NCBI GenBank assembly: GCA_964035795.1 | Contig: OZ038321.1 | Coordinates: forward strand, 3,392,721 to 3,456,720 | Origin: Pterobdella sp. o SKG-2022 | Taxonomy: Eukaryota > Annelida > Clitellata > Hirudinida > Piscicolidae | DNA: 64,000 nt | Direction: 5' to 3' | Shown here: piece by piece, positions 35,640 through 48,000 of the stretch | Layout: each line of letters opens with the position of its first letter | Numbering within the stretch: position 1 is the stretch's first letter | The notes under the pieces: model-generated | Database searches by the model: none | What the model saw: the letters and a program-made list of their open reading frames with translations, nothing else | Told to the model about the DNA's origin: nothing | Position numbers and translations under genes: made by a program

Positions 35640-37164
35640 GATGTTTTTGTAAGTTCAAACCCTTGTTTTATCAGTGGTTTCAGTGCCTATCGCATGAAAC
35701 GCAAACCACTCTGATCCATTTAAACACCCTCACAACATATCGATAAAACCACCACAGTGTATTGGAAACGATCGTGAAGGCAAGTGAAGGTCATTCAGAG
35801 CAGATGGTTTCTCGCTGGACGTGCGTGTCTCAACGCAGCGCTGATGGCTTACAGGAGTGCCAGAACACCGCCTTAGAGATGAACGCCCCTAAAGACTCTT
35901 GTATCAACCAGCTGGCCCAATATTGTAGCTGTACTAATAAGGTTGTAGACTTATCGTGTGTGTTGTATTGATTTTCAATGTTTTCATGTCACATATCATC
36001 GCTTCACGTCTGTTTCCATGCAAGCATGGGTTGTATTTAGGGTTAAATAAATTGATACTGTTTTCAAAATGCATTAAAATGAGGTGCCGTTTTTCGTGAT
36101 TGGAACTAACATTATCTAGTGGTGAATACAAATTTTTCCTACTATTTTCACATTGTATTTTCATAATTTTATCTTATTTCTCTCTATATTATCTATATAA
36201 CTATATTGCTTTCATCTTATAATTAATAAAGGATATAATGATGACACACAGACATGGGGAGAGATGAAGGATTTAGTTGATGAAACCTTAGACACAGCCA
36301 ATCTTAACGAGGTTCTGGCCTACCAAACCAACAAAGCCAAGGTTGTCCTGAAACATTTTATACAATAATACTTTTATCATTAGTTTATTTATTAATATGA
36401 AAGTTTTTTAAGGCTTTTTTCTCTATATCAATGTATTTCATAGAATATTCTTGGCATGTCCTTGTTTATATGTTATGGTCTGTAGCTGGCATGATCTGTT
36501 TCAAATTGAATGTAATGCATTTCAAACATCCACAGGAACTCATCAGTGAACTTCAGACTACCACACAAACCATCTGTGACACACAAACATCTCAAGTTGA
36601 GATGTTATCCAGCAAGGTTAGCAAGACTCGTGAGGATCTGACTAACTTTAAGACTGACGCCCACCAAACTCAGAGCCATATGCAACAAAATCTGCTGCAG
36701 CAAAAAGCTGGTGTTGATGCTTATGTTGATGAGGAAATCCTCAAAGACCAACCAACAGGTAAGACTCCTCGACGCAAGGAAATGCCAGTCAATAGGCTAG
36801 TTTCCAGCATCATCAACGTCGACCAACAACTCGACTTTCGTAAAAAACACACAAAAGATACATATGAGAGTGAAGAAAGTCTGGGGTACAATAGTAATTC
36901 TGGTAGCATAGGCAACATACACGCAGCATATTCGTCAAATGGCCCGTCATACAATGAACCATCTAAAACAACAAAATCTTGTAATGCTTCTCAGGAGAGT
37001 CTAGAAGATTCTCTCGAAAAACCGGTTTGATTATATTCAATCTTTCACATGGACATTTTCTAATTTTTTTCGTTTTTCAGTTGAGTGCCAAGGAGAACAT
37101 CATGCCGCAATCAGCTAATTTCAACTCTTCTCGTTCTAAAAACCATTCTAAAATGTCCAATTGA
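27555..37164 (+). CDS. KIF11: Kinesin-5 / Eg5 mitotic spindle motor, complete
   Basis: Plus-end homotetrameric motor that slides antiparallel spindle microtubules. Exons: 27555-27619, 27773-27902, 27980-28077, 28181-28230, 28472-28560, 28999-29121, 29512-29636, 30154-30244, 30605-30750, 31115-31211, 31538-31633, 31801-31889, 32047-32134, 32636-32707, 32773-32908, 33255-33373, 33804-33860, 34244-34369, 34614-34988, 35456-35598, 35758-35941, 36252-36341, 36536-37024, 37081-37164. Phases close; 1053 aa against 1056 in human. P-loop [18 protein letters not shown]5 region ending [12 protein letters not shown], switch I SSRSH, switch II VDLAGSE, neck [15 protein letters not shown]. The tail has the BimC box PTGKTPRRK with its Cdk1-type threonine, and a C-terminal KEN motif (AKENIMP). 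Oddities: about 70 residues of the first coiled coil are missing after exon 13, and exon 19 carries an Asn/Asp-rich insertion. Introns host a SINE (28618) and a SINE (35227). Confidence 0.95.
28618..28790 (+). mobile_element. SINE, type B, in KIF11 intron 5
   Basis: tRNA-like head tcggcttatatagctcagag with anticodon arm ttaga-ctaatta-tctaa (loop reads AAT, isoleucine) and B box ggtttcgatcc, then the type B body (acaattagcacctgttctac). The 3' half is diverged. Confidence 0.78.
29671..29745 (+). mobile_element. SINE type A body fragment, KIF11 intron 7
   Basis: Only the type A body is present (gccctgtaaaacatctgttg, ctaatatggggtga). No tRNA head is visible immediately upstream. Confidence 0.65.
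32962..33012 (+). repeat. (AG)n microsatellite, KIF11 intron
   Basis: About 24 uninterrupted GA units between KIF11 exons 15 and 16. Confidence 0.92.
35227..35391 (+). mobile_element. SINE, type A, complete, KIF11 intron 19
   Basis: Full tRNA-like head (ggcccgcatagctcagctgg, gggttcaatcccgcgcgggc) closing an acceptor-like stem, then the type A body and a terminal A run. This is the best full-length type A copy in the window. Confidence 0.82.
35605..35638 (+). repeat. (GT)n at a KIF11 donor site
   Basis: Short GT run starting seven bases inside the intron after exon 20 (donor gtatgt at 35599). Confidence 0.85.
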
Positions 37165-37421
37165 ACTCTCGTATAATCAACTGATCATTTGTTCCACAAA
37201 CTCAATGTTGAGACGTTTATTAAGTAATTTATTGTTTTTTCCATTCAATCATCTATGAAAATTGTCTAAATATATTCTTGCTCTTATTTTTTCAAAATAA
37301 TTAATTTATTTATTGGAGAATGTCTCAATACACAATCGAAACTCCTATAAGCATCTGTTCCAGCGTTGAAGCCGCTTGACATCTCGCAAGTGGGTGTAAT
37401 GTCACCATAAAATCATTTCTA

Positions 37422-37427
37422 AATAAA
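37422..37427 (+). terminator. AATAAA poly(A) signal, KIF11
   Basis: AATAAA about 260 bases after the KIF11 stop codon, with no recognisable exon in between. Assigned by position. Confidence 0.45.
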
Positions 37428-37756
37428 GATTAAAGCTCGTAGGTGATTTGTGCTAATTGGCTGCAAATTTAAAGAGATATTTATCGGGGCGCAGATTCAT
37501 GTTAATCTTTTTGTTAGCCGTGAAAATCTAAAAACTCGAAATTCAGTCCAACCTAAGATAATTAAATGGTTTCACAGTTTCTACAGAAATTGAAATCTGC
37601 ACTTCTTATTTTGTTAAAACAATACTTTTGTTGGTAGTTTTTTTCAAACTTATTGTTGAATAAAGGCAAGTTTTCTTGTAAAAAAAAAATAAATGGTTTC
37701 ATTTGAGTTAAAAACCTCGTAATTTTAGTGAATTAATATATAAGAATATTTGACAA

Positions 37757-37762
37757 TTTATT
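37757..37762 (-). terminator. AATAAA poly(A) signal (minus), arginase
   Basis: TTTATT on the plus strand reads AATAAA on minus, 53 bases beyond the arginase stop codon. With the KIF11 signal it brackets a compact tail-to-tail junction of about 650 bp. Confidence 0.5.
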
Positions 37763-37814
37763 CACAAAAGTATAAAAAAATTGTAAAAATCCATGCCCAT
37801 CTAATCTCGACCTT

Positions 37815-40800
37815 CTAATCTTCATTGTATGGAATAATTGTTCTTTTGGCAAAGGCAGAGGCAACAAGCTCATTTGCCGCCTCCAGGGTCGATATCTTTT
37901 GTGCTTCTGTCCCTATAGATGGATTGACTTCGGCAATCGCTAACACCTCCAGAAAGCCTATAAATTAACGATATAGATTATATTTCTGTACATGTCCTAG
38001 TTTTTGCTTGAAAACTAAGAAAATAATTATTTTTATCTTCTTGACAGGGAAAAGCTTGGAAAATTGACAATAGCAAAGCTCTTAATAGGATTAATACAAG
38101 CTCTAAAAAGCTTATTAAAATTAGTGCATCAAATCCTTTATGGCTGGAACTAATTAAACGTGAGGGACACAAAGTATTTAATAACTTAATCCAAAAGCTT
38201 TTACATTATCAAGTGTAATAAATAAATATATATATATGATAACTGGATTATTAATGAAATCAACTCTTGCAATCAAAACAACTTCATTGAAAACTACCCT
38301 AAAGCACTCAATGTTGTTTTAACTGTTCATACACCGATGAAGAACAAAGCGTTTCAATCAATAACAGAGTAAATAATGATGATATAAAAATCTCATGATA
38401 CGTTCACTATAAGACTATAAACCGCCAAAAAAACTCACCTGAAGCTGCTATTGTTTCCACAATGTTCATACCCTCTCTCAACGTTAAGCCTCCCTCCACT
38501 GTCCATTTATTGTTACGGTGTTTTATTTACTTGAAAATGTTACGTTGATAACGAAAAGCTTCGTATCTTAATAAACTAACTAGTGTTTTGAAATTATATT
38601 CATGTTATGATGAGTTATTTTAACGCAGGCACGTGGATTTCTGAATTTACTGGTCTGAATAGTGATGCAGTGTATTGGGGCAATCCCGATAACTTTAAAT
38701 AGAAGTTAGTTTATTATGTACAAAAGCGTTCGATTTATAAATTTTTTTTTTGCTATTTTTAATACTAATTTTTAATTATTTTAATTACTCATATAGAACA
38801 CATGCTCAAAATCCTAAGCACCCACAACACAAAGTTACCTGGGGTTCCCGTGCTGGCTGTATGTATGGGGTCGAGGCCGTCAATGTCGATGTTCAAATGG
38901 ATTGGATGGTCTCTGTGAGGGTTGGTTGTGTCTATATTTAGTTTTGTGTCTATATTTAGTTTTGTGTCTATATTTAGTTTTGTGTCTATATTTATAGTGA
39001 GGGAAACATACACAAAGTATTTAATAATCGAAATCACGAAGCTTTTCGTAAGGCGAACTTACATTATCATAAATTTAAGTTTTTGAATAGCCTTCATAGT
39101 GAACTTTGGTATTTTTTAGTTAGAATTGAAAACTATTTTTTTGACTATTTGAATGTTTCAGGATATAATGTTAAATAATGTCAAATGATGTTCATGATGA
39201 TAACGATGACAGGGATTCTAGTGAACAGAGTGGAGGATGTATTGAGGATGGTGGTGCTAAAGAGGACGATAATAATTCTATTGCTTAAAACGAAGAATGC
39301 GATGACGAAGAAGGTGATGGCGAAGAAGGTGATGACGAAGAAGGTGATGGCGAAGAAGAGAATGATGATGAACTTGAGATACATATGAATAGATGAATAG
39401 AAGACTCACTTTGATGGTTTTAAATACTCGAATGTTCTTTTAAGCACCTACAAGTATAAAAAAAATTTTTTTAAATAATAAATAAAAAAAGCTTGACTAA
39501 AAATTACAAAACAAAAAAATTTTAAGTTCCATAAAAAAACTATCAAACTTCATGATGTCTGAAATCACAATACAATTAAGTTACGAATAATATTAAAGCG
39601 GCATTAACGTCAGGAGTTTTTAGGACACAGAATTAGCCTTGAAAAAAATTGGAAAAAAAGGAATAATAAATAAATAAAAAAAAATTTTTTTTTAAATAAT
39701 AAAAAATAAATAAATAAATTGATTAAATTAATTAATTAATTAAATAAATCAATCAATAAACAAACAAAAAACTAATTAAAAATAAATAAATAAACTGAAA
39801 CAATCAAAATCATCATCTCTTTTTATAAACCCAAATTTTACAAATAATGTTTCTAGTACCCATTCAGCCATCCAGCACTAACTTCGCTAATTCCTAGTCT
39901 GCTGACGTCACAGGCGGAAAATGCTTTAACGTTGTATTTTTTGAGAATTTTTCTGTAAAAATGAGTTTTGATATTATATATTTTTTTGAAAAATCATTTA
40001 TCAGAATATTAAATATGATATAATTTATAAATTTATTTGTATATTTAAAAAAATAATTTCTAAGGAATTGGCTTTAATTAGTTGAGTAAATGCTCGAACA
40101 CAAAAACAGCAAAGATAATAATAATGATGGAAATAAAAATAATGATAATAATAACACTAATAATAGTAACAAAAATTTAAAAAAAATTGAAATAATAAAA
40201 ATTAAACAATAATAAAAATAATAATGGAAAAAAATCAATAACGGCATCAATATAAACAGCGCCAAGCAACAGAAAGCTCAAATAAGAATAATAATAATAA
40301 TAACATGTTCTTCAATAAAACCTTAGTTTTTGTTTCTATTATATTGATTTCCGACTGTTTTACGTTAACAATAACAACATAAACACTAGATTCCCACCTC
40401 TCAGCTTGGTCGACGTCCCTCAGTCCTATGTAAACGATGTCTTTGAGGCTCAAACTGTAGAAGTTGTTTGTGTAGATGTTTGTGTGGTTGTTTGTGTTGA
40501 TGTTTGGGTGGATGTTTGAGTGAATGTTTGTTTAAACATCTACACAAACATCTGCACAAACACCCACACAAACATCGACACAACACCAACCAGGGATTGA
40601 ACCACTCAAAACCAGGTATGCCGTTTTTGATGTACGCTGTGAGCTCTTTTGCCAAGAAACACACGGGCATTCCGTGGATGTTGGAGGTGGATGATAGTTC
40701 CGGTGGGTTGATGTCGGCGTGGGCGTCTACCCAGATCAGTTTGAGACCGGGGCTTGCCTAGGTTGGCATTTTTATTTGTTATATTGATTAATCGATGATG

Positions 40801-42056
40801 TATTGATGAAATCTTTATAGGGTTAGTTCTGCAGCCTTCAAGATGCTGCGTGTAAAATATTTTTGTGCAAATTTTTTTAATGAGAAAAATAACAGCTGTT
40901 TAGGATGAAGTAAGGCTAAATTTTAGTTCAAATTTAATGTTTAATTGATTTTAATCAATTTTAATAAATTATTTTTATGTATAACTAAAAACACAGTACC
41001 AGACTGTGTCCGTGGACCGCTCCTATGCCCAAACAATGGTCCCCTCCCAACACCACAGCCATATGATTCTCTTCCACTATCTTCTTTACTGCTTTCGATA
41101 ACTGAGACGTATAATGAATACGTTAAAACCATAGAACTGATGCATGGGTGTTTGTATAAGTGAATTTGAGGGTCAATGTGTTGAGAACGTTCTCAGTATT
41201 TGCTTAGTGTTAGCTTGAAACTAATATGAGAGGATTTCAAATTTCCAAGCTTTTCGTCTTCAAATTTATCTACTCATGATAATGATTTTTTAAAAAATTG
41301 AAAAACTTGGAACTAAACTTTGAAATCTCACTGTTTTATCCCACTATATTATTAGTATTTTTCCTGCTTTTCATGAGTTTTTTTCATAGGTAATTCTTCC
41401 ATGATGATAGAGCTATGAATTTTTGAAAGGCAATTATAAACGTAGCCTTATCTAACCATATGCTATATTAAGAAGATTGTATACATCTATGTATATCCAT
41501 ATTTAGAGATCTCTATTGACTAAAGAAAATTTTCCGCTTATGAATTTCAATCAAATAAACGTATCGGGAACTTTGCCCAAAGTGTGTTACAAGAATTTCT
41601 CATAATTTGAAGTTTTTTCCAAAGGTTTCCTCAATTTGAAGCTAAACTAAGACCAAACGTACATTTTTATTGGCGTTTCCGACCCCTTTGGGCCTTTTCA
41701 AGTTCAAAACTTTGTCTGTCTCTTTAAAATCAAGCACTTCAACATCACCCAAATCTCTTGTAGGGACGTCTGTGGAACACAGTCAATTATCAATAAGTAT
41801 GCCATCATTTTGTGATAGAATCAATAGTTGTATACAGACTCATATCTTCTAGCTGTTTAATGATCCCGTTTTTTCTCATCACTGAAGGGCCCGTTTCTAC
41901 TCCTTTTTTCTCCTTAAGATGCAAAAAAATAATGGTTCTTCAGATTGAAATCTTTAAGTTAATTGATTAAACCGTATGTTTTACCTGTCCAAAGCAACAT
42001 GGGTACCCGATGAAGTCTACTGACGACTTTTTAATCTTTGCTAGCCACTGTTCCAT
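37815..42056 (-). CDS. ARG1: Arginase, complete
   Basis: Mn2+ enzyme cleaving L-arginine to ornithine and urea. Exons, 5' to 3' on minus: 41985-42056, 41840-41912, 41663-41769, 41000-41101, 40591-40757, 40398-40454, 39860-39952, 38839-38912, 38439-38498, 37815-37957; 315 aa in phase. Family blocks: VDFIGYPCCFGQ, KGVETGPSVMRK, metal-binding VVLGGDHCLGIGA, WVDAHADIN then NIHGMPV, KDIVYIGLRDVDQAER, second metal site NIDIDGLDP, EGGLTLREGMNI, AEVNPSIG. All manganese ligands of the family (GGDH, DAHAD, DxDGLD) are present. No N-terminal mitochondrial presequence is visible, so a cytosolic form is more likely. I cannot separate ARG1 from ARG2 orthology; the symbol marks the family. Intron 5 is nearly filled by an imperfect hairpin of a TGTTTGTG-type repeat, and intron 7 carries an acidic reading frame on the other strand. 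Confidence 0.94.
38927..38995 (+). repeat. 18-bp tandem repeat, four copies
   Basis: Unit tgtctatatttagttttg repeated about four times, starting 15 bases upstream of arginase exon 8 (within intron 7). Confidence 0.85.
40455..40590. repeat. Hairpin-forming minisatellite filling arginase intron 5
   Basis: TGTTTGTGTGGA-like units on the left half and their reverse complements on the right, meeting at tgtttaaaca near 40530. The whole 136-bp intron can fold on itself. Confidence 0.8.
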
Positions 42057-45000
42057 TCTGATGCAGCTCCTAATTAACTATACAATATGTACTTGAGTTG
42101 ATTTTGAAAGGTCCTAGCTGCAGCAAAAACTACTCGTGATCAAAAATTTAGTTTTTTTTAATATTAAATTTTCACTAAATAGATTTTAAAATAGTTTGAG
42201 TAAAAATTACGACAGTGATGTTATGAGTAGTGCTTTTATACGGTAATACACAAACGTCCAGTTCAAAGGACAAACTACTATTCCAAAAGTCTCTACAAAC
42301 GAGCAATTCTATACTTATTGTAAATAATTCTCATTTCTGAAAAGACATACTTTTTAGAACCTTTTTTACAATTGTATTTAATCTCTGTGTACAATAATCT
42401 AGAGATTAATTTTTAATTGTCTGTCTAATGTATTACACCCTGAACCTTTATTATTGCGACTGATATTTGTGACTACGCATAAACTATCTATCAATAGAAA
42501 TTTTCCAAATCAATATAGTTATATTATTGACGGTGAATAAGTTGATAAACAATTTCTACTAGAGTGCCTGAGAGCAGGCCATGACCCTGGAACAATTACA
42601 TAATAATTTATTATTAGTTATATAAAATAACCTTGTAGGTAGTCAAAGTGTTAGCCGACCAACAAAGTGGCGAAGATATATTTCAATGGTTTTCTGAGCA
42701 CCCTTGGATTATATTTGCAACAACCATGTATCTATTTAAAATTTTTATCCTAAATTAACTTATTTATTTGAATTATTTTATTACGTTTCCCAAAATTATT
42801 GCTGTTATAGGTACTATTTTTTATTTAAATTATCAAAGATGAAGGGTAAGTTATTATTAATACTGTTAGCCCTACAAAAGCTTGGTATAATTTCTATACA
42901 ATAGTTATGTATGTTTAAGTGCATTTTAAAAAATTTGAAATTAAATAATTTTATAAACTTTAGTCTAAATTTCGGAAACCATGTGTTTATTAGGAAGATG
43001 ACTGATTTACGATTATGCACTGTTTGATGAGATGGAGTCTCGTATTGGTGCCAAAGAACTTTGCTCCAGCAACAATCTCTCTGATTCAAAATGGTTCTAT
43101 CTTTTGAAAAAATATAATTTTAATTAACTTTTTATGTTTTTCGATTTGTGTTTTTTCTGCAACAGGCCCTCGTCTTCATCTTGTGGTCTAAATTTGCAAA
43201 ACATGGAGAAATTATATTAATTTTTAATAATGTTTACTGTTTAATGGCTTGAATTGAGGGCAGTGTGTCAGAGAATGTTGTCAATATTTGTTTAAATAGG
43301 CTTGGATTCAGAGTAGTGAAAGTTATTATTCAACTATTGCTTTTTGAATTCAGTTCTATTTTTTAATAAATAATCGAATTGGTCGATGAAAATCCTCAAA
43401 AAAATATATATTTTAATCTATTCTTGAACTATGTAACAAGCTATCTTAGTTGTATAAACATAGTCAGACATAGATTTAGTCAAAGTGAACGTTGTGAAAA
43501 ACAGGGGAAAAATGCTTTTTTACTTTATAAAAGTTTCTACCTTTTGCAATTCCGTTTGTCTGACCGATAATTAAGAGTCTGGAGACAACAATGAAATGTA
43601 ATAGAAAGTCTATAAGGTGAATAGAAGGAAATTTTGGCAAGCTATAGACGACTCAAAGAAAATTCTAAGTGAATTGAAATTAGTTTTTTGGTAAAGGATG
43701 AACTAAAAGAATGACCGGAATTGATAAACAAATAGAAATAATAATTAAAGAAATCCTGGGAGTCAGCTGAAGACAAGGTCAAGTATGTAATAGAAACAAG
43801 TGCAACCGGAAAGTTATGCAAGCAACATTACCAATCAGTATGGTTTACATATTTTTGTATAGGTATTTCAATTATAAATAAATAACTCAGTTCACCTCAT
43901 CGATAGTGTCAAATCTGGAAGATGAGTCTGTGAGAGATTCTTACGAAAATCTTGAAAATTGAATTTAAAGAACATTAAATTTTAAGACATACGTCACAAA
44001 CAGGCTGAAATGTAGAAGCGCAAAAAATATATTTGAAGCATTTGTGGTGTAAAAGGTGGTTTACGAGGTATAAAAGAAACAAAAGGAAAAAGACTATTTA
44101 GTGTTTATTGTATAGTGATAAACACAGGATTTTAAACTTTATTGAAGTGCAAAGCTTTTCGAAACTGTTAGCGTTTATTATTACAAAATCTGCAGCAGAT
44201 CAGTGAAAATAAAAGTAAAAGCTAAAATTTGCCAAACGATCAAACAAGTTTGGCGGCAACACGATAAACGCCCAACTCGATAAACTTACAAAGAACTATT
44301 TGATTGGTTGATGAATAAATTTTTTAATGGATATAATTTTTTAAATAAAATTAGTATATAAAAAAAGTTAAACACAAACACAGTAAAACAAAAATATTAT
44401 ATTTTTTATCACTTCATTAAACAACCGAATAGTTTAATTTTAGTTTGTAAAGATGTCTGTTTTAGCAAAAAATTATTATTATCCATTTATCAGCATAACT
44501 TGATTTTTTTGCCATAAATATTTATGACATATTGATTATGAATCTTACTATAGTATATTTTAATTTTTACAGGGTTATATAATTTGGTTTAAGCACTTTT
44601 TCATTGATTTAACCAGGTGTTCAATACACCAAATAAGTATTAATTGCTCTGAATCGAAATATATATTTCTTAAATAAAATACTATTAGACTGAAATTTTT
44701 TTATGAAAAAAATAATATCTAAGTGGTTGAATTTTAATTGCTTTTGTGAATATAATAAGCTTTATATTTTTTGAAATATCATTAAAGATCATATTTTGAA
44801 TACCACTAAAAGTTAAAAAAAACATAACTTCAAAAAAAAATTTAATTTAACTTCAATTTCTACATTCTTGCTAGACAGATTAATAAAATTAATTGGGCGT
44901 TTACATTTCGATTTTCGTTCGAAGTCCGATTTTCAATATTTCTCTATATATATTCTTCCCTACACTCATATTTGACGTTGTATACATAAATGTTTTTTGC

Positions 45001-45099
45001 TCATATCTTTGTGCGTTTCTTATACTAATATATAAGAGTTAAAAGTTCAATTTTTGTCAAATATCTGAACATTTATTTGTATTGCAGAGACATAACCAC
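42057..45099. promoter_or_regulatory. Divergent intergenic region between arginase and MTAP
   Basis: About 3 kb separating two head-to-head genes. No exon, tRNA or complete mobile element recognised on either strand; the open frames here are short and featureless. Promoters for both genes should lie here, but I see no specific motif to place them. Minor hairpin-family fragments (aaagcttttcgaaac near 44150) are present. Confidence 0.4.
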
Positions 45100-48000
45100 A
45101 TGGAAGTGAGTGTTCATGAAAGTACTTACAATTTTGAATACAAAATATTCACATTATTATAAAAAATGGTCAACAAATGCAAATATTTTATTATTTCAGC
45201 TTGTCGTGGGAATAATTGGTGGCACTGGCTTGGATGACCCTGTTTTGTTTGATAACAGGAAGGAAGTCAAAGTTTATACACCTTTTGGAGAGGTATGTTT
45301 TTGTTAAAATTAATATAAGTTTCATTTTAAAACATCAAATTCAAATGTTTTTGCAGCCTTCTGATGATTTGATCACTGGTACGATTTCTGGAGTAAAATG
45401 CATTCTGCTATCAAGGCATGATCGATTTTATTTTTCTAAACTGAATTCAACTTATTTCTCAACATTTAAGACATGGTCGCAAGCACCATTTGAGACCCTC
45501 CAAAGTGAACTATAGAGCCAACCTATGGGCATTGAAAAGTTTGGGATGTACTTGTATCATTGTGAGTTGTGCTGTGGGTTCTTTAAAGCATGAGATTCAG
45601 CCTGGAAACATTGTTGTGCTTGACCAGTTTTTTGACAGGTTCATGTGCTCTTATTTTTATTTCAAGGGGTTTGTATTTTTATGACAAAAATAGTTTAGTA
45701 GACAAATTTTTTAAGCTAACTGATATGTTGAAGTTCTATTTTTGGTGATAAATTCATCATTCATTCAACTCTAATTCATAGAATTTTAATTATACTAGTT
45801 ATGAATTTGGTAAATTAAGATAAAATAAAATCAATAAAATTTTCATTCTGTGACATCATGTATCTATGTTTTGTCAATTGTTTTAAAATAACTACTTATA
45901 ATAAGGCAGTTTCTATCCAAACTCAAATATTTGAAAGATTCAATTTTGTCATAAATCATTAGTATAATTATCAAATGGTTCATAGATCATTATACTAGTT
46001 CTATTTATTTCATGTAGTTATTTTTAAAATTTTCACTTTTTTAACTCAAAAGACTTGCTTTAAATTTTGTGTCAATCCCACTGTGGCATAAGTGCTGTAT
46101 AGAGCTACTGCCTCATAACTATGAGCCTTTTAATTGTATTTAGCTCAGTAATACCGCTGTTGTGTCTAAAAGACAATAGCTAATCCTGACTTTTAGTTAT
46201 TATCATTTTATTATTATTATTATTATTATATAAAAAATGATAACAACTAATAGTCAGGGTTAGCTATTGTCTTTTAGACACAAAAGCGGTATTATTAAGC
46301 TCAATAATAATCAAATATATGCTTTACTTAATATTATTATTATTTTTATTATTATATGATTTTTATTTTATTATTATTATTATTTTTGAATTATTTCATT
46401 GAAAATAATTGTCGTTTTTCTATAATTGATTTTTGATAATTCAAAAATAAAATTGAAATTTTCTTTATAGTGATAAAGTTAGTCTCTTGTGTTCTTGAAG
46501 ACTTGAACAGTTTCATGCCACTACAATATTATTTGTTGTTTGTTTTTATATAACTTAATTTTTCTGCGGAGATTAATTGATTTAAGCTGATGATCATCCG
46601 CATCGTATTATAATTAATCGATTACACAAGAAACATGTAATTTAAATGTAATGTGGTATTTATAAAGCGCTTTTCCTTATAGATCAAAGCGCCTGCTACA
46701 AATTTAATGTAACGAAAACACACTGAGGAACAGATGCTAATTGTCGGCCCGCGCGGGATTGAATTACTAACACACAAAATATATGCTATCAAAACCTATT
46801 AAATTCGACAGAACAACCAGCAGAATTCAGACGTTTTATGATGACTCGTGCGATGATTTTCGCGGTATTTGCCATATCCCTATGGCTCATCCCTTTGCAT
46901 CAGAACTTAACCAGGTGAGGCATTATTATAAGGAAGCTGTGATGATGATGATGATTATGGGGGTGATAATTAGGATGGTGATGATGATTATGATGTTAAA
47001 CTTTGTGTAGCGACTTGGTTACATCGTTTAAACATTTGGAAATCATTCTCATCATTTGATGATTTTAATATAGAATATAGGCAGTATATATTTCGTGTAT
47101 ATATTGAAGCGATCAATTTTGCATAGGAGTTGGTAAGAAGGTGTTAACATACCTCATAGGTGAATGGCTTTAAATCGCAATGTATCTTGAAAATCTTTGC
47201 ATTGAATCTCATTTATTTACATTTAAAATTGTATTTATTGCATAAGCTGCGGTCAAAGTATTGTTTTACAAGCAATATGATGAAATCAAGCACAATTCTT
47301 CATTTATTTATTAATGTATGAAGCTTTTCGGTTAGAAGCGGCACCACTAGTTATATTAATGAAGGTCTTATAAACAAGATTGGTCTTAGGTAAAGTATAT
47401 CGTCATCACCACTATCATCATCATCATCATCATCATCATCACCACCATCATCATCATTACCAAGCTTTGTGGTTTTAAATTTAATATATTGATTATTCTG
47501 AAACGAAATAATTAAAACAGCGTTACAACTTCATTAGAGCTTTACGATTTTTTTTTTGTTGGGATATTAACGTTAAAAGCAACTTGATAATGTTACTTTG
47601 TTAACGAAAAGCTTTGTACCTAATAAAATTACCTTTAATGTTCAAATAACTTGCAAAATTTTTTTTGTTTTATTGAAAATATTTAAAAAGTGTATTAGCC
47701 GACTTCTGTATACCTCAGTGTTAAAATAATTTGCAGTTTTAACTATTAGTTACCTGATGATGATGTAGAATATATCGAACAGCTTTGTCAAAATAAAAAA
47801 TTCAAATTGTCGTGTTTTATGATTCACAATTTTGAAGCGAATTAATCACAATGTTTTAATTAATAGTTTTTAAAAAATCTTTCACGTCATTTTATGAGAT
47901 TTCTAATGCATTTATTTATCATCATTGTTATAGTCAGCATCTTTCTCTTTTCCAAGGGGGCACTGACTTCTTTCCACGACTTAGCCCTCTCCCTCCATTT

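Noticed and set aside
42814..43570. Short frames between arginase and MTAP
   Set aside because: No conserved motif, AT-driven composition, no splice-phase partner.
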